The notes: a model not told the origin generated them from the sequence alone. Positions 36,546-47,573 are shown, counted from the stretch's first letter. The stretch is 64,000 bases of DNA from Polytrichum commune (GCA_950295325.1 OX485809.1:33046001-33110000), one strand, 5' to 3'. Program-made: numbers and translations.

Positions 36546-39500
36546 TGACTTTTTGGCAACCCCTTTCAGTTATTTTCAAGTCCAAAAAAAAAGTTTCCAT
36601 TGTTGTTAGGGTTGGTGTTTAGGATGTACCATATTGCACAACTTGCTATGGATGGGGTTGAATTCGCGTTTCACGGGATATCTAAAGTATCTACATATTA
36701 GGAGCCTAGGGCGCTAGCCTAGGAGAAATGGTAGCCAATGGGATATGGACCCAACACCTCATGGATCCCAAAGCAAGTCCTTGGCCATCAAGTGCACTCA
36801 CACCATCCTAGCATTAAACAGTTTTCTTAGGCATCAACATTCGCTCACATCATGGTATATGTGGCACCACACTTGTTGTCAAGTTCTCAACATGGTGGGA
36901 TGGTAGAATAGTTCAATGACGATCGCCTCACTTTTCACATGTTGTTGCCATGTTCTAGCCATGGCCATCTCGCTCGTTGAAATCTTGTGTGTCACTTTCC
37001 TTTATAAATCTCTTGGTTTTGTTTTTGGCTTTGAAATATTAAAACATTGAAAACCTAAATGTCATAACTATCAAGTCAAGTGATCCAAGACGACCGTTGA
37101 GTACACATTAAGACATCCTAAATTCATAATTATCAAGTTAAGTGTTTCCAATGTGATTACTGAGCACATACGAAAACATGAAAACCTTAAATTTATAATT
37201 ATCAAGTTAAGCTATCCAAGATGATTGATGAACACCTTTTTCCAAATGACCTCAACATCAATTGTTTGTGATGGTTTGCAGCGGTTTCATCGAGTGAAGT
37301 CATTCAAGATGACCGTTGAACACCTTTCACAAATGGTCTCAACCTCAACATCCACGGTTTGCAATGGTTTTTGTTAAGAGAAGTTATCCAAGTTGACCAC
37401 TAAATAACTTTCCCAAACAACCTCAACCTCAACACTGATGGTTCACAACATTCCTTGGCCTCATCAACTTGCCATAGATTTGCCTTAGCCTTACCTTTAG
37501 CCACCCCCATTCATATAAAGATGATATGCACACAACCAAAAGATAATGAACATAATTGAGTAATGGGGTTATTTTATGTAGTTATTGCACATAGTTACTA
37601 CACAAAGTTATTATATATAATTAAGGGTAGTAAATATAAAGTGATAGTAAATATTATTGGAGAATAAAAGGCTCATTTCTTGAAACAATTGTGAAATTTT
37701 GTAGGTTGCATATGAATTTATTATTTTTTGAACAAAAAAGTTGTAGACTCTTTGTAGTTGTTTAGATTATGGAATGCTCTTGAAACTTGTCCGAGCTACT
37801 CAATTTTCTCAAACCACTTAGTTCCTAAAAATACTTTGGGAATCTATGTAGGTTGCATACAAATTTATTATTTCTTGATAAAAAAATATGTAGAAATTTT
37901 TATTGGTTTCTAAATCTATGAAAGTTTGCTGAAATTTATCCAAGCTATTTAAGCTACCTAGAAGGCCCACCTTTTGGAAAGAAAACCTTTGGGAATTTTT
38001 GTAAGTTGCATATATATATATATATATAGAATGCTTATAGATTTTTAGATCTATGCAATTATTGTGAACCTTTTCCAAGTAATTGAACATGCCCGACAAT
38101 CTATCTCATGCTTTTAGTTTCCATTACTATCTTAGGCTTTGCATATTTGACAAGGTTGTGGGGTTAAACAACTAGGCTTACAAAGTGGCCATATGCTCAA
38201 AGTGACCACATGTTCAAAGTGACACAAACTAGTCAAAAAGACCGTGGCCTTGAGTCATGTCACTAGGGTGTAAAAATGATCACCCAAATAGTCCTTTCAA
38301 ACGAGGAATGCTATTTCATGAGCATGCTCATGTGAGCATACTCACAAAATCGGGGTTGTTTATATGTGATCCTAGACCCCCCATGGTCTTTTTCTTTTCT
38401 TCCCCTTCCTTTCATCTACGAGCAATTTATTTATTTATGTGTATGGATATTTGGGCAACCCATAATTTTTTTTGAAGGTTGTGGAACTTGAATATTTCCT
38501 ATGATAACCCACTTCCTATCATTTCAATACGATTTTGGTTTTTTTTTGGGGGGGGTCTCTCTCTCCATGTTTGTAATTTTCTCCTTGAAAACAATGTTGC
38601 TATAATAAATTACATACTACATTACTAACCAATTAGATCCATACATTACTTGTGCACATGCACATCCCACACGATAAACGTCATTATCCCACACGATAAC
38701 ACGATTTCTTAGCCATGTGTTTTTAAGGGACCCTATATTGATTATAAGGTTTTGAAACGATTTCTCTACATTGTCCAACAATAATGCAATCAAATATAAA
38801 GCATTATGTTGGTGGAAAAATGATTTTGAGCATGTCAACGCTCTTTACCACTGTGCACCTCCTACATATTCACTCCTTTCAATAGTGATGACAAAGATAA
38901 TGCCCTTGATCGAAGCAAAACTCGTATAATTTAGTCATCTAGAAATACATTAAAGTGACACGAGAGTCATAGCTTCATTGAAAGAAGAAGAGCACACAAG
39001 TTCTAAGCTCTTGTTTACCTCTTGCCAAATGCCAATGCATATGTGACTTGCTCTTGCAACCCAATTCATAGTGTCCGTAGTTGTTCACAACCTCAAGGGT
39101 GTGATAAAATTATGAATCCTAATTAAAACCTTCAAAGTTCCAAACCTTCCCTCACCAAAAAATTGAAATCCCCAATTGTCCAAGATATATTCATGTTTCA
39201 ACACAAATATAACGTATTTTCATCAAGCCATTGAACCTGCTATACAAAAATTAGAATATTCTATGCACATACTACATTTGAAAAAATATAATCTAACAAC
39301 ATGAAATTTGTAGAATTGTATATTAATTGATATAGCATCCTAACTTTAAAGCTACTAATTGATACTATGTAACTTCAACTCGAAATATGATAATTATTTT
39401 AAAGGAATGAACTGCACCCTACATTTTAACTTGGATTTTTTTGTTCTAATTTACCTCAAATGGAATCCCCGGGCTAGTCGTGTGATTGGAATTGTCTTTC

Positions 39501-40949
39501 AATGCACGTATGAGTTTTATGCAACAATTTGCTTCATTTCACTATACTATGGTGCATAATAGAAAGAGACGAGAAAGTCTTATGATTATCATACAAAATT
39601 AAATATTTGTATGATGCTATTTCAACATTTTATTATCCTGACATTATAAATTTGCATCTAGAAAGTGTGTGATGTCACTAAAATTACAATGTCGTTGGTC
39701 CTATGTGGACAATTTATATGAACAACATGCTTTACAACTATTATTTTGGATTTATTCCCCTCGTTAATTCCGTACTTTAAATCTTTATCTAATGGATCCC
39801 TTGCCAAGACTTGCAGAAGGAACCCATACATAAAACCTACACTATCTTTGTCGATGCTCCACGAATTCCAAGAAAAGGTTCACCAAGGTGGAACGTGTTA
39901 TCTCCACATGGATAAGTGCAAACCTCAACATAGATCATGTTGTCCAATCGGAATTTGCATCTACATTCACAAGCTTCACAAATTAAAATGCAATATCTAG
40001 ACAAGGATTTATAAAAGTCCGAAAATCGGAAAATGACCAATTAACAAGTAAAGAAATTTTCAATATTGGGTGATTTTGAAGTTTCTTCATGTCAAAGAAT
40101 GTTGAAAGAAATTTTGCAAAGCCCATGAAATGTTTGATCCATCTCACGCCAAAGTTTGATGGGTTTTGCTCTTCACCTCTCATGGTGAACTTTTGCACCA
40201 AAAAAGAAGTTGGCTTTGCCCATAAAAAAACATTGTATGTAACCACTTTCAATGAAAGCCTTCCAATTGAGCGTTGTTGTTGTTGTTGTTGTTGTTGTTG
40301 ATATCGATTGCTAAAATGTGGAAACAATGTTATGCTTTGTGAATGTCGAGCACCTTTTTCCTCGAGTGGGTTGCGAAAAAAATTACAAAAATTACCTTTT
40401 CTTTGTTTTTTCTCCCCGGTGGTACAACAAATTCGCAATCACAATGATGGGAGTATTCTTCCATACAAAATCAAAGTCTTGCAAATATGGTTTGACCTTC
40501 TTGTGAGGAGAGAGTTGGAGAAAACATTATTTGCATGTAGATAGTTCCAATGATGGAGTGGAGAGTTGAGAAAAGGCGTGAGGCAATGTATATTGCTTTG
40601 TTTTGTTCATGAGTAGATGAGATATGCAAATACTTGCAAAGTTTTGTGGGTAGACCATGAAGGAGTTGAGAGTTACATACATGGAATGGATGCATTAGAT
40701 GCACAATCAACATCCATTCAATATAAAATGCCTTGTCTTCATATGGCTATGCTAAGTGCCTTTATTGACCCCCTCTACAATATACACATTTGTATGTAAA
40801 AAATCTTGCAAAGAAAATGTAGTTATACTTACACAAAGCTCAAAGAGGTTGCATTTTTTGAATCAACTTCTGATTGTGTTCAATAGTACCACACAATATC
40901 CTTACATCCATTGGATTCCGGATCCAATAATTAAGGATGTACATGATGC
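36546..40949. other. Intergenic, repeats and decayed sequence
   Basis: 37660-38060 contains two degenerate tandem copies of a block with GTAGGTTGCATA.GAATTTATTATTT, related to 7.5-7.65 kb. A TTG/CAA trinucleotide run lies at 40273-40300 and a short TA run near 38010. No coding exons were recognised. Confidence 0.5.
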
Positions 40950-41455
40950 ATCCACCTACCAAAGGCCTATGGTATCTCTTACAAGCCTATTTACTAACAT
41001 ATTTGGAAAGGGGGGACAAGAAGGCCAAGCCAACCTCCAATATCTCCTTCCACATTTTACAACTAGTTACTCAAGCAAGTTCTAGGATGTCAAATTAATC
41101 CATGCATTGTGTATCTTGTATAGGCCATTACTATCAAGTGCAACACGTCAAAAATGTCAATATACCAAAGGCCTCTAGTATCTACTTTAGGCCATTCCAA
41201 TCAAATAAATCCAACAAGGTCAAGGAAGTTGAGTTCCACAATGTCCCTTGAACCTCACTTGAGCCTTTACACACATTTAAATATAAAGATATCAAGGAGG
41301 TTAAATTATCCCAAAGCCTCATAAATATATTCTAAGCCTTGACATCTACGTAAGTTGACTCTAGTCCGAAAGATCATGTTGCCCACTTCCTCTAACATTT
41401 CTCTTCAGCTAATACCTAACGCCTTACATTTTCAAGCCTACACAACCATATATTT
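40950..41455 (-). pseudogene. Decayed LRR units beyond the NLR stop codon
   Basis: On the - strand this stretch still shows the periodicity and wording of the LRR array: for example NLTSLISLYLNVCKGSSEV near 41300 and STSLTLLDLF near 41220, with the diagnostic CCAAAGGCCTCTAGTATCT and CCAAAGGCCTATGGTATCTC blocks equivalent to the CCAACGCCTCCGGTATCTCC of intact units. Roughly five or six units can be traced, full of stops and indels. The present stop codon therefore truncates a formerly longer LRR array. It may be transcribed as 3' untranslated sequence. Confidence 0.75.
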
Positions 41456-44400
41456 TCATCGAGAACACTGAAGCCAAGACATCAATTTTCGACAGAATTG
41501 ACTCAAACGTTTGCCCATGGATAACTTCACCTCTTTGACCTCCCTTGTCCCGCAAATATCAATTTCCTCCAACATTGTCACAAAGGACTTATCGACAGGC
41601 TTTGGTATCTCCTTCAAGCCTTGACACCCATTTAAGTTGAGGGAGGTCAAGGAGGTCAAGTTACCCAACGCCTCCGGTATCTCCTTCAAGCCTTCACACC
41701 AACTTAAGTCGAGGGAGGTCAAGGAGGTCAAGTTACCCAACGCCTCCGGTATCTCCGTCAAGCCTTCACACCATCTTAAGTCCAAGGAGATCAAGGAGGT
41801 CAAGTTACCCAACGCCTCCGGTATCTCCTTCAAGCCTTTACACCCACTTAAGTTGAGGGTGGTCAAGGAGGTCAAGTTACCCAACGCCTCCGGTATCTCC
41901 TTCAAGCCTTCACACCAACTTAAGTCAAGGGAGGTCAAGGAGGTCAAGTTACCCAACGCCTCCGGTATCTCCGTCAAGCCTTCACACCATCTTAAGTCCA
42001 AGGAGATCAAGGAGGTCAAGTTACCCAACGCCTCCGGTATCTCCTTCAAGCCTTTACACCCACTTAAGTTGAGGGTGGTCAAGGAGGTCAAGTTACCCAA
42101 CGCCTCCGGTATCTCCTTCAAGCCTTCACACCAACTTAAGTCGAGGGAGGTCAAGGAGGTCAAGTTACCCAACGCCTCCGGTATCTCCGTCAAGCCTTCA
42201 CACCATCTTAAGTCCAAGGAGATCAAGGAGGTCAAGTTACCCAACGCCTCCGGTATCTCCTTCAAGCCTTCACACCAACTTAAGTCGAGGGAGGTCAAGG
42301 AGGTCAAGTTACCCAACGCCTCCAGTATCTCCGTCAAGCCTTCACACCATCTTAAGTCCAAGGAGATCAAGGAGGTCAAGTTACCCAACGCCTCCGGTAT
42401 CTCCGTCAAGCCTTCACACCATCTTAAGTCCAAGGAGATCAAGGAGGTCAAGTTACCCAACGCCTCCGGTATCTCCTTCAAGCCTTTACACCATCTTAAG
42501 TTGAGGGAGGTCAAGGAGGTCAAGTTACCCAACGCCTCCGGTATCTCCTTCAAGCTTCCACACCCACATAAGTGGAGGTAGGTCAAGGAGGTCAAGTTAC
42601 CCAACGCCTCCGGTATCTCCTTCAAGCCTTCACACCAACTTAAGTTGAGGGACGTCAAGGAGGTCAAGTTACCCAACGCCTCCGGTATCTCCTTCAAGCC
42701 TTCACACCCACTTAAGTCGAGGGAGGTTAAGGAGGTCAAATTACCCAACGCCTCCGGTATCTCCTTCAAGCCTTTACACTTCCATAAATCAAGGGAGGTC
42801 AAGGAGGTCAAGTTACCCAACGCCTCTGGTATCTCCTTCAAGCCTTCACACCCACTTAAGTCGAGGGAGGTTAAGGAGGTTAAATTACCCAACGCCTCCG
42901 GTATCTCCTTCAAGCCTTTACACTTCCATAAATCAAGGGAGGTCAAGGAGGTCAAGTTACCCAACGCCTCCGGTATCTCCTTCAAGCCTTCACACCCATT
43001 TAAGTCGAGGGAGGTTAAGGAGGTCAAATTACCCAACGCCTCCGGTATCTCCTTCAAGCCTTTACACTTCCATAAATCAAGGGAGGTCAAGGAGGTCAAG
43101 TTACCCAACGCCTCTGGTATCTCCTTCAAGCCTTCACACCCACTTAAGTCGAGGGAGGTTAAGGAGGTCAAATTACCCAACGCCTCCGGTATCTCCTTCA
43201 AGCCTTCACACTTCCATAAATCAAGGGAGGTCAAGGAGGTCAAGTTACCCAACGCCTCGGGTATCTCCTTCAAGCCTTCACACCCACTTAAGTTGAGGGA
43301 GGTCAAGGAGGTCAAGTTACCCAACGCCTCTGGTATCTCCTTCAAGCCTTCACACCCACTTAAGTCGAGGGAGGTTAAGGAGGTCAAATTACCCAACGCC
43401 TCCGGTATCTCCTTCAAGCCTTCACACTTCCATAAATCAAGGGAGGTCAAGGAGGTCAAGTTACCCAACGCCTCGGGTATCTCCTTCAAGCCTTCACACC
43501 CACTTAAGTTGAGGGAGGTCAAGGAGGTCAAGTTACCCAACGCCTCCGGTATCTTCTTCAAGCCTTTACACTCACTTAACTCAAAATAAGTCAACATGTT
43601 TAAGTTGCCTATGGTGCTTGGTAGGGATCGCAAATTTTTGCAACTTCTTATTCTCATTTTGTATAAGAATTTCAATTGTCCAATACTATCACTAATATCA
43701 TATAGAGTAGATACGCCTTCAATCACCAAAATTTGCAAATTTATGTGATTGTCCCATTTGAACATAAATGGATTTGAGGTCATTTCAAAATGAGGATTTG
43801 ATTGGCAAATCACCATTAAACAGTGGAGATTTTTGGATTGATTCAAAAAAATTTCAAATGACATTGAACCCTCAAAACCTTGAAATCCAAAAAATCGAAG
43901 CGAAAACAAAGGTATTTCCACGTCAAAGTGTTTTTGAAACTCCTTCGTTGGTTCATTGAAAGAAAGACATTCAATACGCTCCATAACGTTTCGTGTTTTC
44001 CCACTCCATGTTGCTTTTTGTATTTTCCACCATCGAGTACCAATATACATGGGGTTTGTTTCCACAATCATACGTCCCATATCTCGTAATTGTTCATGGA
44101 CCTCATAGATTCCATCTTTGTCAATCTTAACCAAAGATTTATCTTCCAGACGTTTCAAAGACTCTTCAGCATTTTTGTTGACATTTCTCCATAAACATGA
44201 TGAGCTCACAATTTCTAATGTATCCATTGGGACCAAATCTTTGCTGAAATAACAACATAGGTCCAAGAACAAATTCTTTTCTTCTTGGGTAAGGTCATCG
44301 AAGCTTATCCGTAGACAATGCCAAACCTCATTGTTATTTTCCAATCCCAAGGCTCTTGCCCTTTGTAGTCTTTGCAAAGCTCGCACCCAAATGCGTAGTC

Positions 44401-45046
44401 TCTTGAATCCATACAATGTTCCACCCACAACCTTCAAGCTCAAAGACAACCCTTTACATGCATCTACAATATTCTCGACGATGTCCACCATATGAGATGG
44501 TGTTTCATATCCTTGATCACCAAAAGCATGCCTCGAGAATAATTTCATAGCTTCCCCTTTGATGAGTTCATCCAAATCTACACGACCAACATCTCCGAGG
44601 TGTTCCACAAGGTGCCAATCACGAGTTGTGATGATCATTTTGTTAGTGCGCTTGGCTTTAAAGATTTCAACATCCATCAATTCATGAATTTGTGTACTAC
44701 TGCCAATGTCATCAAGAACAATGAGAGTTCTTTTATTTGTGATTGTTTCACAAAGATGGGTCTTTGCTTCTACAATGTTTTTCACATCATCAACATTTGC
44801 CCCCAAGTTGTTCAAAATTTCTTTGAATATCTCGATATTGCCACAATTTTCGTTCTTCATGAAAGTAAAGCTAAAAGCTTCAAAACAACCACACATGCAC
44901 TCCATCACAGTTTTGGCCAATGTAGTTTTGCCCATTCCACCCACCCCTATAATGGCCACTATAGAGTGTTTCTCCAATGCCTTCATGACCCCTGGGATTC
45001 TTTCTTGGGAACCAACAAACTCGTTTCTTTGCATTTGCGTCCCCAT
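41456..45046 (-). CDS. NB-ARC-LRR immune-receptor-like protein (NLR)
   Basis: A 1196-residue frame without introns. The NB-ARC ATPase switch module is complete: P-loop GVGGMGKTT (34-42), kinase-2 TLIVLDDIG (107-115), RNBS-B MIITTRD (137-143), GLPL-equivalent CKGLSLSLK (197-205), RNBS-D-like LFLDLCCYF (259-267) and an MHD-equivalent written VHE (316-318). A few irregular LRRs follow, then 27 almost identical 24-residue LRRs (about 503-1150) of pattern LGNLTSLxxLxLxxCxGLxE, then a short basic tail. There is no TIR, RPW8 or coiled-coil domain in front. Instead the kinase gene at 45165-46589 ends 118 bp upstream on the same strand, so the two may be one receptor split by a stop and frameshift or joined by splicing. 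By family knowledge it would act in pathogen detection and cell-death signalling. The ligand is unknown. Confidence 0.88.
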   Translation of the reverse strand: MGTQMQRNEFVGSQERIPGVMKALEKHSIVAIIGVGGMGKTTLAKTVMECMCGCFEAFSFTFMKNENCGNIEIFKEILNNLGANVDDVKNIVEAKTHLCETITNKRTLIVLDDIGSSTQIHELMDVEIFKAKRTNKMIITTRDWHLVEHLGDVGRVDLDELIKGEAMKLFSRHAFGDQGYETPSHMVDIVENIVDACKGLSLSLKVVGGTLYGFKRLRIWVRALQRLQRARALGLENNNEVWHCLRISFDDLTQEEKNLFLDLCCYFSKDLVPMDTLEIVSSSCLWRNVNKNAEESLKRLEDKSLVKIDKDGIYEVHEQLRDMGRMIVETNPMYIGTRWWKIQKATWSGKTRNVMERIECLSFNEPTKEFQKHFDVEIPLFSLRFFGFQGFEGSMSFEIFLNQSKNLHCLMVICQSNPHFEMTSNPFMFKWDNHINLQILVIEGVSTLYDISDSIGQLKFLYKMRIRSCKNLRSLPSTIGNLNMLTYFELSECKGLKKIPEALGNLTSLTSLNLSGCEGLKEIPEALGNLTSLTSLDLWKCEGLKEIPEALGNLTSLTSLDLSGCEGLKEIPEALGNLTSLTSLNLSGCEGLKEIPEALGNLTSLTSLDLWKCEGLKEIPEALGNLTSLTSLDLSGCEGLKEIPEALGNLTSLTSLDLWKCKGLKEIPEALGNLTSLTSLDLNGCEGLKEIPEALGNLTSLTSLDLWKCKGLKEIPEALGNLTSLTSLDLSGCEGLKEIPEALGNLTSLTSLDLWKCKGLKEIPEALGNLTSLTSLDLSGCEGLKEIPEALGNLTSLTSLNLSWCEGLKEIPEALGNLTSLTYLHLCGCGSLKEIPEALGNLTSLTSLNLRWCKGLKEIPEALGNLTSLISLDLRWCEGLTEIPEALGNLTSLISLDLRWCEGLTEILEALGNLTSLTSLDLSWCEGLKEIPEALGNLTSLISLDLRWCEGLTEIPEALGNLTSLTSLDLSWCEGLKEIPEALGNLTSLTTLNLSGCKGLKEIPEALGNLTSLISLDLRWCEGLTEIPEALGNLTSLTSLDLSWCEGLKEIPEALGNLTSLTTLNLSGCKGLKEIPEALGNLTSLISLDLRWCEGLTEIPEALGNLTSLTSLDLSWCEGLKEIPEALGNLTSLTSLNLNGCQGLKEIPKPVDKSFVTMLEEIDICGTREVKEVKLSMGKRLSQFCRKLMSWLQCSR
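41597..43540 (-). repeat. 27-unit, 72-bp tandem repeat encoding LRRs
   Basis: Twenty-seven head-to-tail 72-bp units encode 24-residue LRRs. The downstream third is a 216-bp higher-order repeat (three LRR types RWCEGLTE / SWCEGLKE / SGCKGLKE repeated three times, 41597-42244). The upstream part alternates two types (WKCxGLKE / SGCEGLKE) as a 144-bp repeat (about 42677-43468). Because 72 is divisible by three, gain or loss of units keeps the frame. The complementary strand is also open for 314 codons twice (41637-42581 and 42645-43589). Confidence 0.95.
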
Positions 45047-45164
45047 TGTGCTCCATAGTATCTATTGTTGGTAGAATATTCTCACTAGTTTCTTGAGTTT
45101 GAGGCATGCTGGACTTGTCAATCTTCACAACATGGTTCATATTGATTGAAGCATTCAAATGAAG

Positions 45165-46589
45165 TTAATGCTTAATTTGGCAAAGCCTCGAACAAATATC
45201 TTGAAAGGTTGGCCTTTCTAATGGTTCAAAAGACCAACAGTCTTTGATCAAAGATGTTAATGACTCGGGACAATCGGGAGGCAACCTTGGCCTCTCTCCA
45301 GCTTGCATCCTTTCTTTGACCTTGGATCTCTCACCTTGCGAGAATGGAGTCACCTTCGTGAGAATGTAAGAACACACCATGGCAAAGCTAAATACGTCAC
45401 TTTTGAAAGCATTCACATGAAGTTTCAATAGATCATCAAATCTTGAAAATGTCTCTGGTGCCCTAAACCCGGTCGTACCTAGATTATGGGATGTTGGCTC
45501 TTCGTATGCATCTTGTGCTTCAATTTTTGAAATTCCAAAGTCCACCAATTTAACTTTCATGTAGCCTATGGAATCCAATATGGAATCATTCAAGGAGCTC
45601 ACAAGTATATTATTGGGCTTCAAGTCACGGTGTGCAACATTCATGTCATGGAGATAGAGCATTCCGCTTGCAATTTGGAACATGACATCAACGACAACAA
45701 GATTAGATCGTTGCAAATCAACGTTCTTCTTGTCTACAACTGCAAGATTTCTCTCCATCTTCTCCATCACTATATATCGCCATTTGCCATCATGGTCATA
45801 TCCTTCACCACAACATATGAACTTAACAATGTTTGGATGACTCAACCCTGCTAAGATACCCGCTTCTTTCTTGAAGTTTTCATACGCTTTATCATCATAA
45901 CGAATGTCAACCGCTTTAAGAAACTTCATTGCCAATTCCAAGCCGAAGCAATTTGTTTTGTATACTTGTCCACAAGCACCGCCTCCCAACCGAGTTGATC
46001 GTTCAAGAATCTGGTTGTATGTTGGAAATGTTCCATAATTCAACTCAACGCCTTCTCCTTGCATTAGACAAACCAACCGGTCGTAAGCATACTTTGCAAC
46101 TTCCTCATCCTTCAAGGACTTTGTTGCATCAATATGTTTCAACAATTGTATGACCAATGCCTTTCGGTCTTTCTCCACTTCTGTAATATTGATCGGATTG
46201 AAATCTATGGACTTTCGAAGGCCCATGGTCATTATCCCCAATGTTTGGAATTGCTCACACAATGTATTGAAAACATAATTGAGCTCTTCAAGCAATTCAC
46301 GAAACTCCTCTTCATTATTCATCTGCCACAATGATGCATGGATCCAATCGTCCCTGCCGCAATCTTGGATTAATGCCTTGATTTTACAGACAACTCGATA
46401 TAAATCCTCCATATTTGGTCCAAGCTCCAGTTTGTGATGAGCTTGTCGAACCAAAGTCTTGAAATATTCTACAACAAGATTCGATATGATTTCTAAATGC
46501 AAACATTGTTTTGCATTCAATAAAATTTTCTTTTGATCCAATTGCTCCAATTTTTTTGAGCACTCCATAAATAACAAGGAGTTGTCCAT
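45165..46589 (-). CDS. Protein kinase with helical N-terminal domain
   Basis: 474 residues. Residues 1 to about 130 are predicted from composition as an all-helical bundle without recognised motifs, comparable to the helical N-termini of moss kinase-NBS-LRR proteins and of MLKL-like proteins (inference). The kinase domain is intact: glycine loop LGGGACGQVY (201-210), lysine 222 in AMKF, catalytic HRDLKPNN (320-327), DFG 350-352, APE 377-379 and a conserved C-lobe ending near 470. This suggests an active serine/threonine kinase of the tyrosine-kinase-like group. The stop TAA is followed in the same frame by about 30 further codons with linker character (MNHVVKIDKSSMPQTQ), leading up to the NLR start in another frame. 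A membrane segment and signal peptide are absent, so the product is probably cytoplasmic. Confidence 0.88.
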   Translation of the reverse strand: MDNSLLFMECSKKLEQLDQKKILLNAKQCLHLEIISNLVVEYFKTLVRQAHHKLELGPNMEDLYRVVCKIKALIQDCGRDDWIHASLWQMNNEEEFRELLEELNYVFNTLCEQFQTLGIMTMGLRKSIDFNPINITEVEKDRKALVIQLLKHIDATKSLKDEEVAKYAYDRLVCLMQGEGVELNYGTFPTYNQILERSTRLGGGACGQVYKTNCFGLELAMKFLKAVDIRYDDKAYENFKKEAGILAGLSHPNIVKFICCGEGYDHDGKWRYIVMEKMERNLAVVDKKNVDLQRSNLVVVDVMFQIASGMLYLHDMNVAHRDLKPNNILVSSLNDSILDSIGYMKVKLVDFGISKIEAQDAYEEPTSHNLGTTGFRAPETFSRFDDLLKLHVNAFKSDVFSFAMVCSYILTKVTPFSQGERSKVKERMQAGERPRLPPDCPESLTSLIKDCWSFEPLERPTFQDICSRLCQIKH

Positions 46590-47573
46590 GATGCAATACT
46601 TGCCACACGCCCCTCAAATATATCTACTTTATAAAACCTTGATTCCAAAGGAATTTGTATTACAAAGGAAGTTTGAAGGATCATATAATCATCTGCACAT
46701 CCAAGCCAAAAGTCAAAAATAATAATGCACCTCCATGTACTACACACTTGTATCAACTTATTGTATGCAACATATATTACATTCGTCAAAATCAAATCTA
46801 GGATTTAAGAATAAAATGATGTATTCTTAAAGATCCTCCTTACTAGTTCCAACGCTATATAGTCTACCAGGGAACATACACAGCTTAATCACTTCATGTG
46901 ATAAACATGTTTGTAACATAATCTAGGACGTTAAATGATCTTGGGCAACCTAGATTTTCTACATTTATAGAAGATATTAAGGTGTTAAGAAACCTTCATA
47001 AACCATTCATACAATATAATCCACTTTTACATCTTATGACACTTACAATAAATCGGTCACAACAAATTACAGGAAAGTAAAGTAATTTCTTGAGCGAAGG
47101 GAAATTTAGATCACTTTTTACACCACAATGTTCTCATGGGAACTACATGGTGACAATCACATCAACAGCATCCGTTGCAGGATAAACAAGTGTAGCAGAA
47201 AGACTTGAATGGTTACAAACATTAATCAAGTAGAGCATGGTTGAGAATCTGAAGGTTAAATGAAGAGAAGCATCAAGCACAAAATGCAGGAAGCAATTAT
47301 ACCTCTGAAGAATAGAGTCAGGTAACATCGGAAGGGATTTGTCACTTGACCTGCATTCTGACCTCGAAGGTACCATCACAAAGATGTACTTGAGAAAGCA
47401 GTGGCTCCAGAAAAGTTGAATTTAGATTCTTTATAAGTTTCTATGCCTCATGGCCCTTACAACCTTGGAACCATTCTGTTGGAGGAAAATACACAATGGA
47501 GGTGAAGCACTCCAGTCTTCAAAAAAATCTAAACCACTCGCATCTCCAAATCTGTGAGGTGATTGTCATTGGT
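46590..47573. other. Intergenic, no gene recognised
   Basis: Contains the probable promoter and leader of the kinase gene on the - strand. No other exon or repeat was identified. Confidence 0.45.

Noticed and set aside
39983-40438. 151-codon - strand frame with a polyglutamine run
   Set aside because: The run is a TTG/CAA microsatellite; the rest shows no conserved motif.
41597-43540. Regular repeats resembling a CRISPR or satellite array
   Set aside because: The repeats are contiguous with no spacers and translate as LRRs in frame with an NB-ARC domain in a plant genome.
41637-43589. Two 314-codon + strand frames
   Set aside because: They are the antisense of the 72-bp LRR repeat and contain no motif; kept only as a finding about antisense transcription.
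45062-45167. A short intron joining kinase and NLR in one frame
   Set aside because: An AG acceptor in phase is available at 45062-45064, but no GT donor in the matching phase was found near the kinase end, so the join is not annotated.
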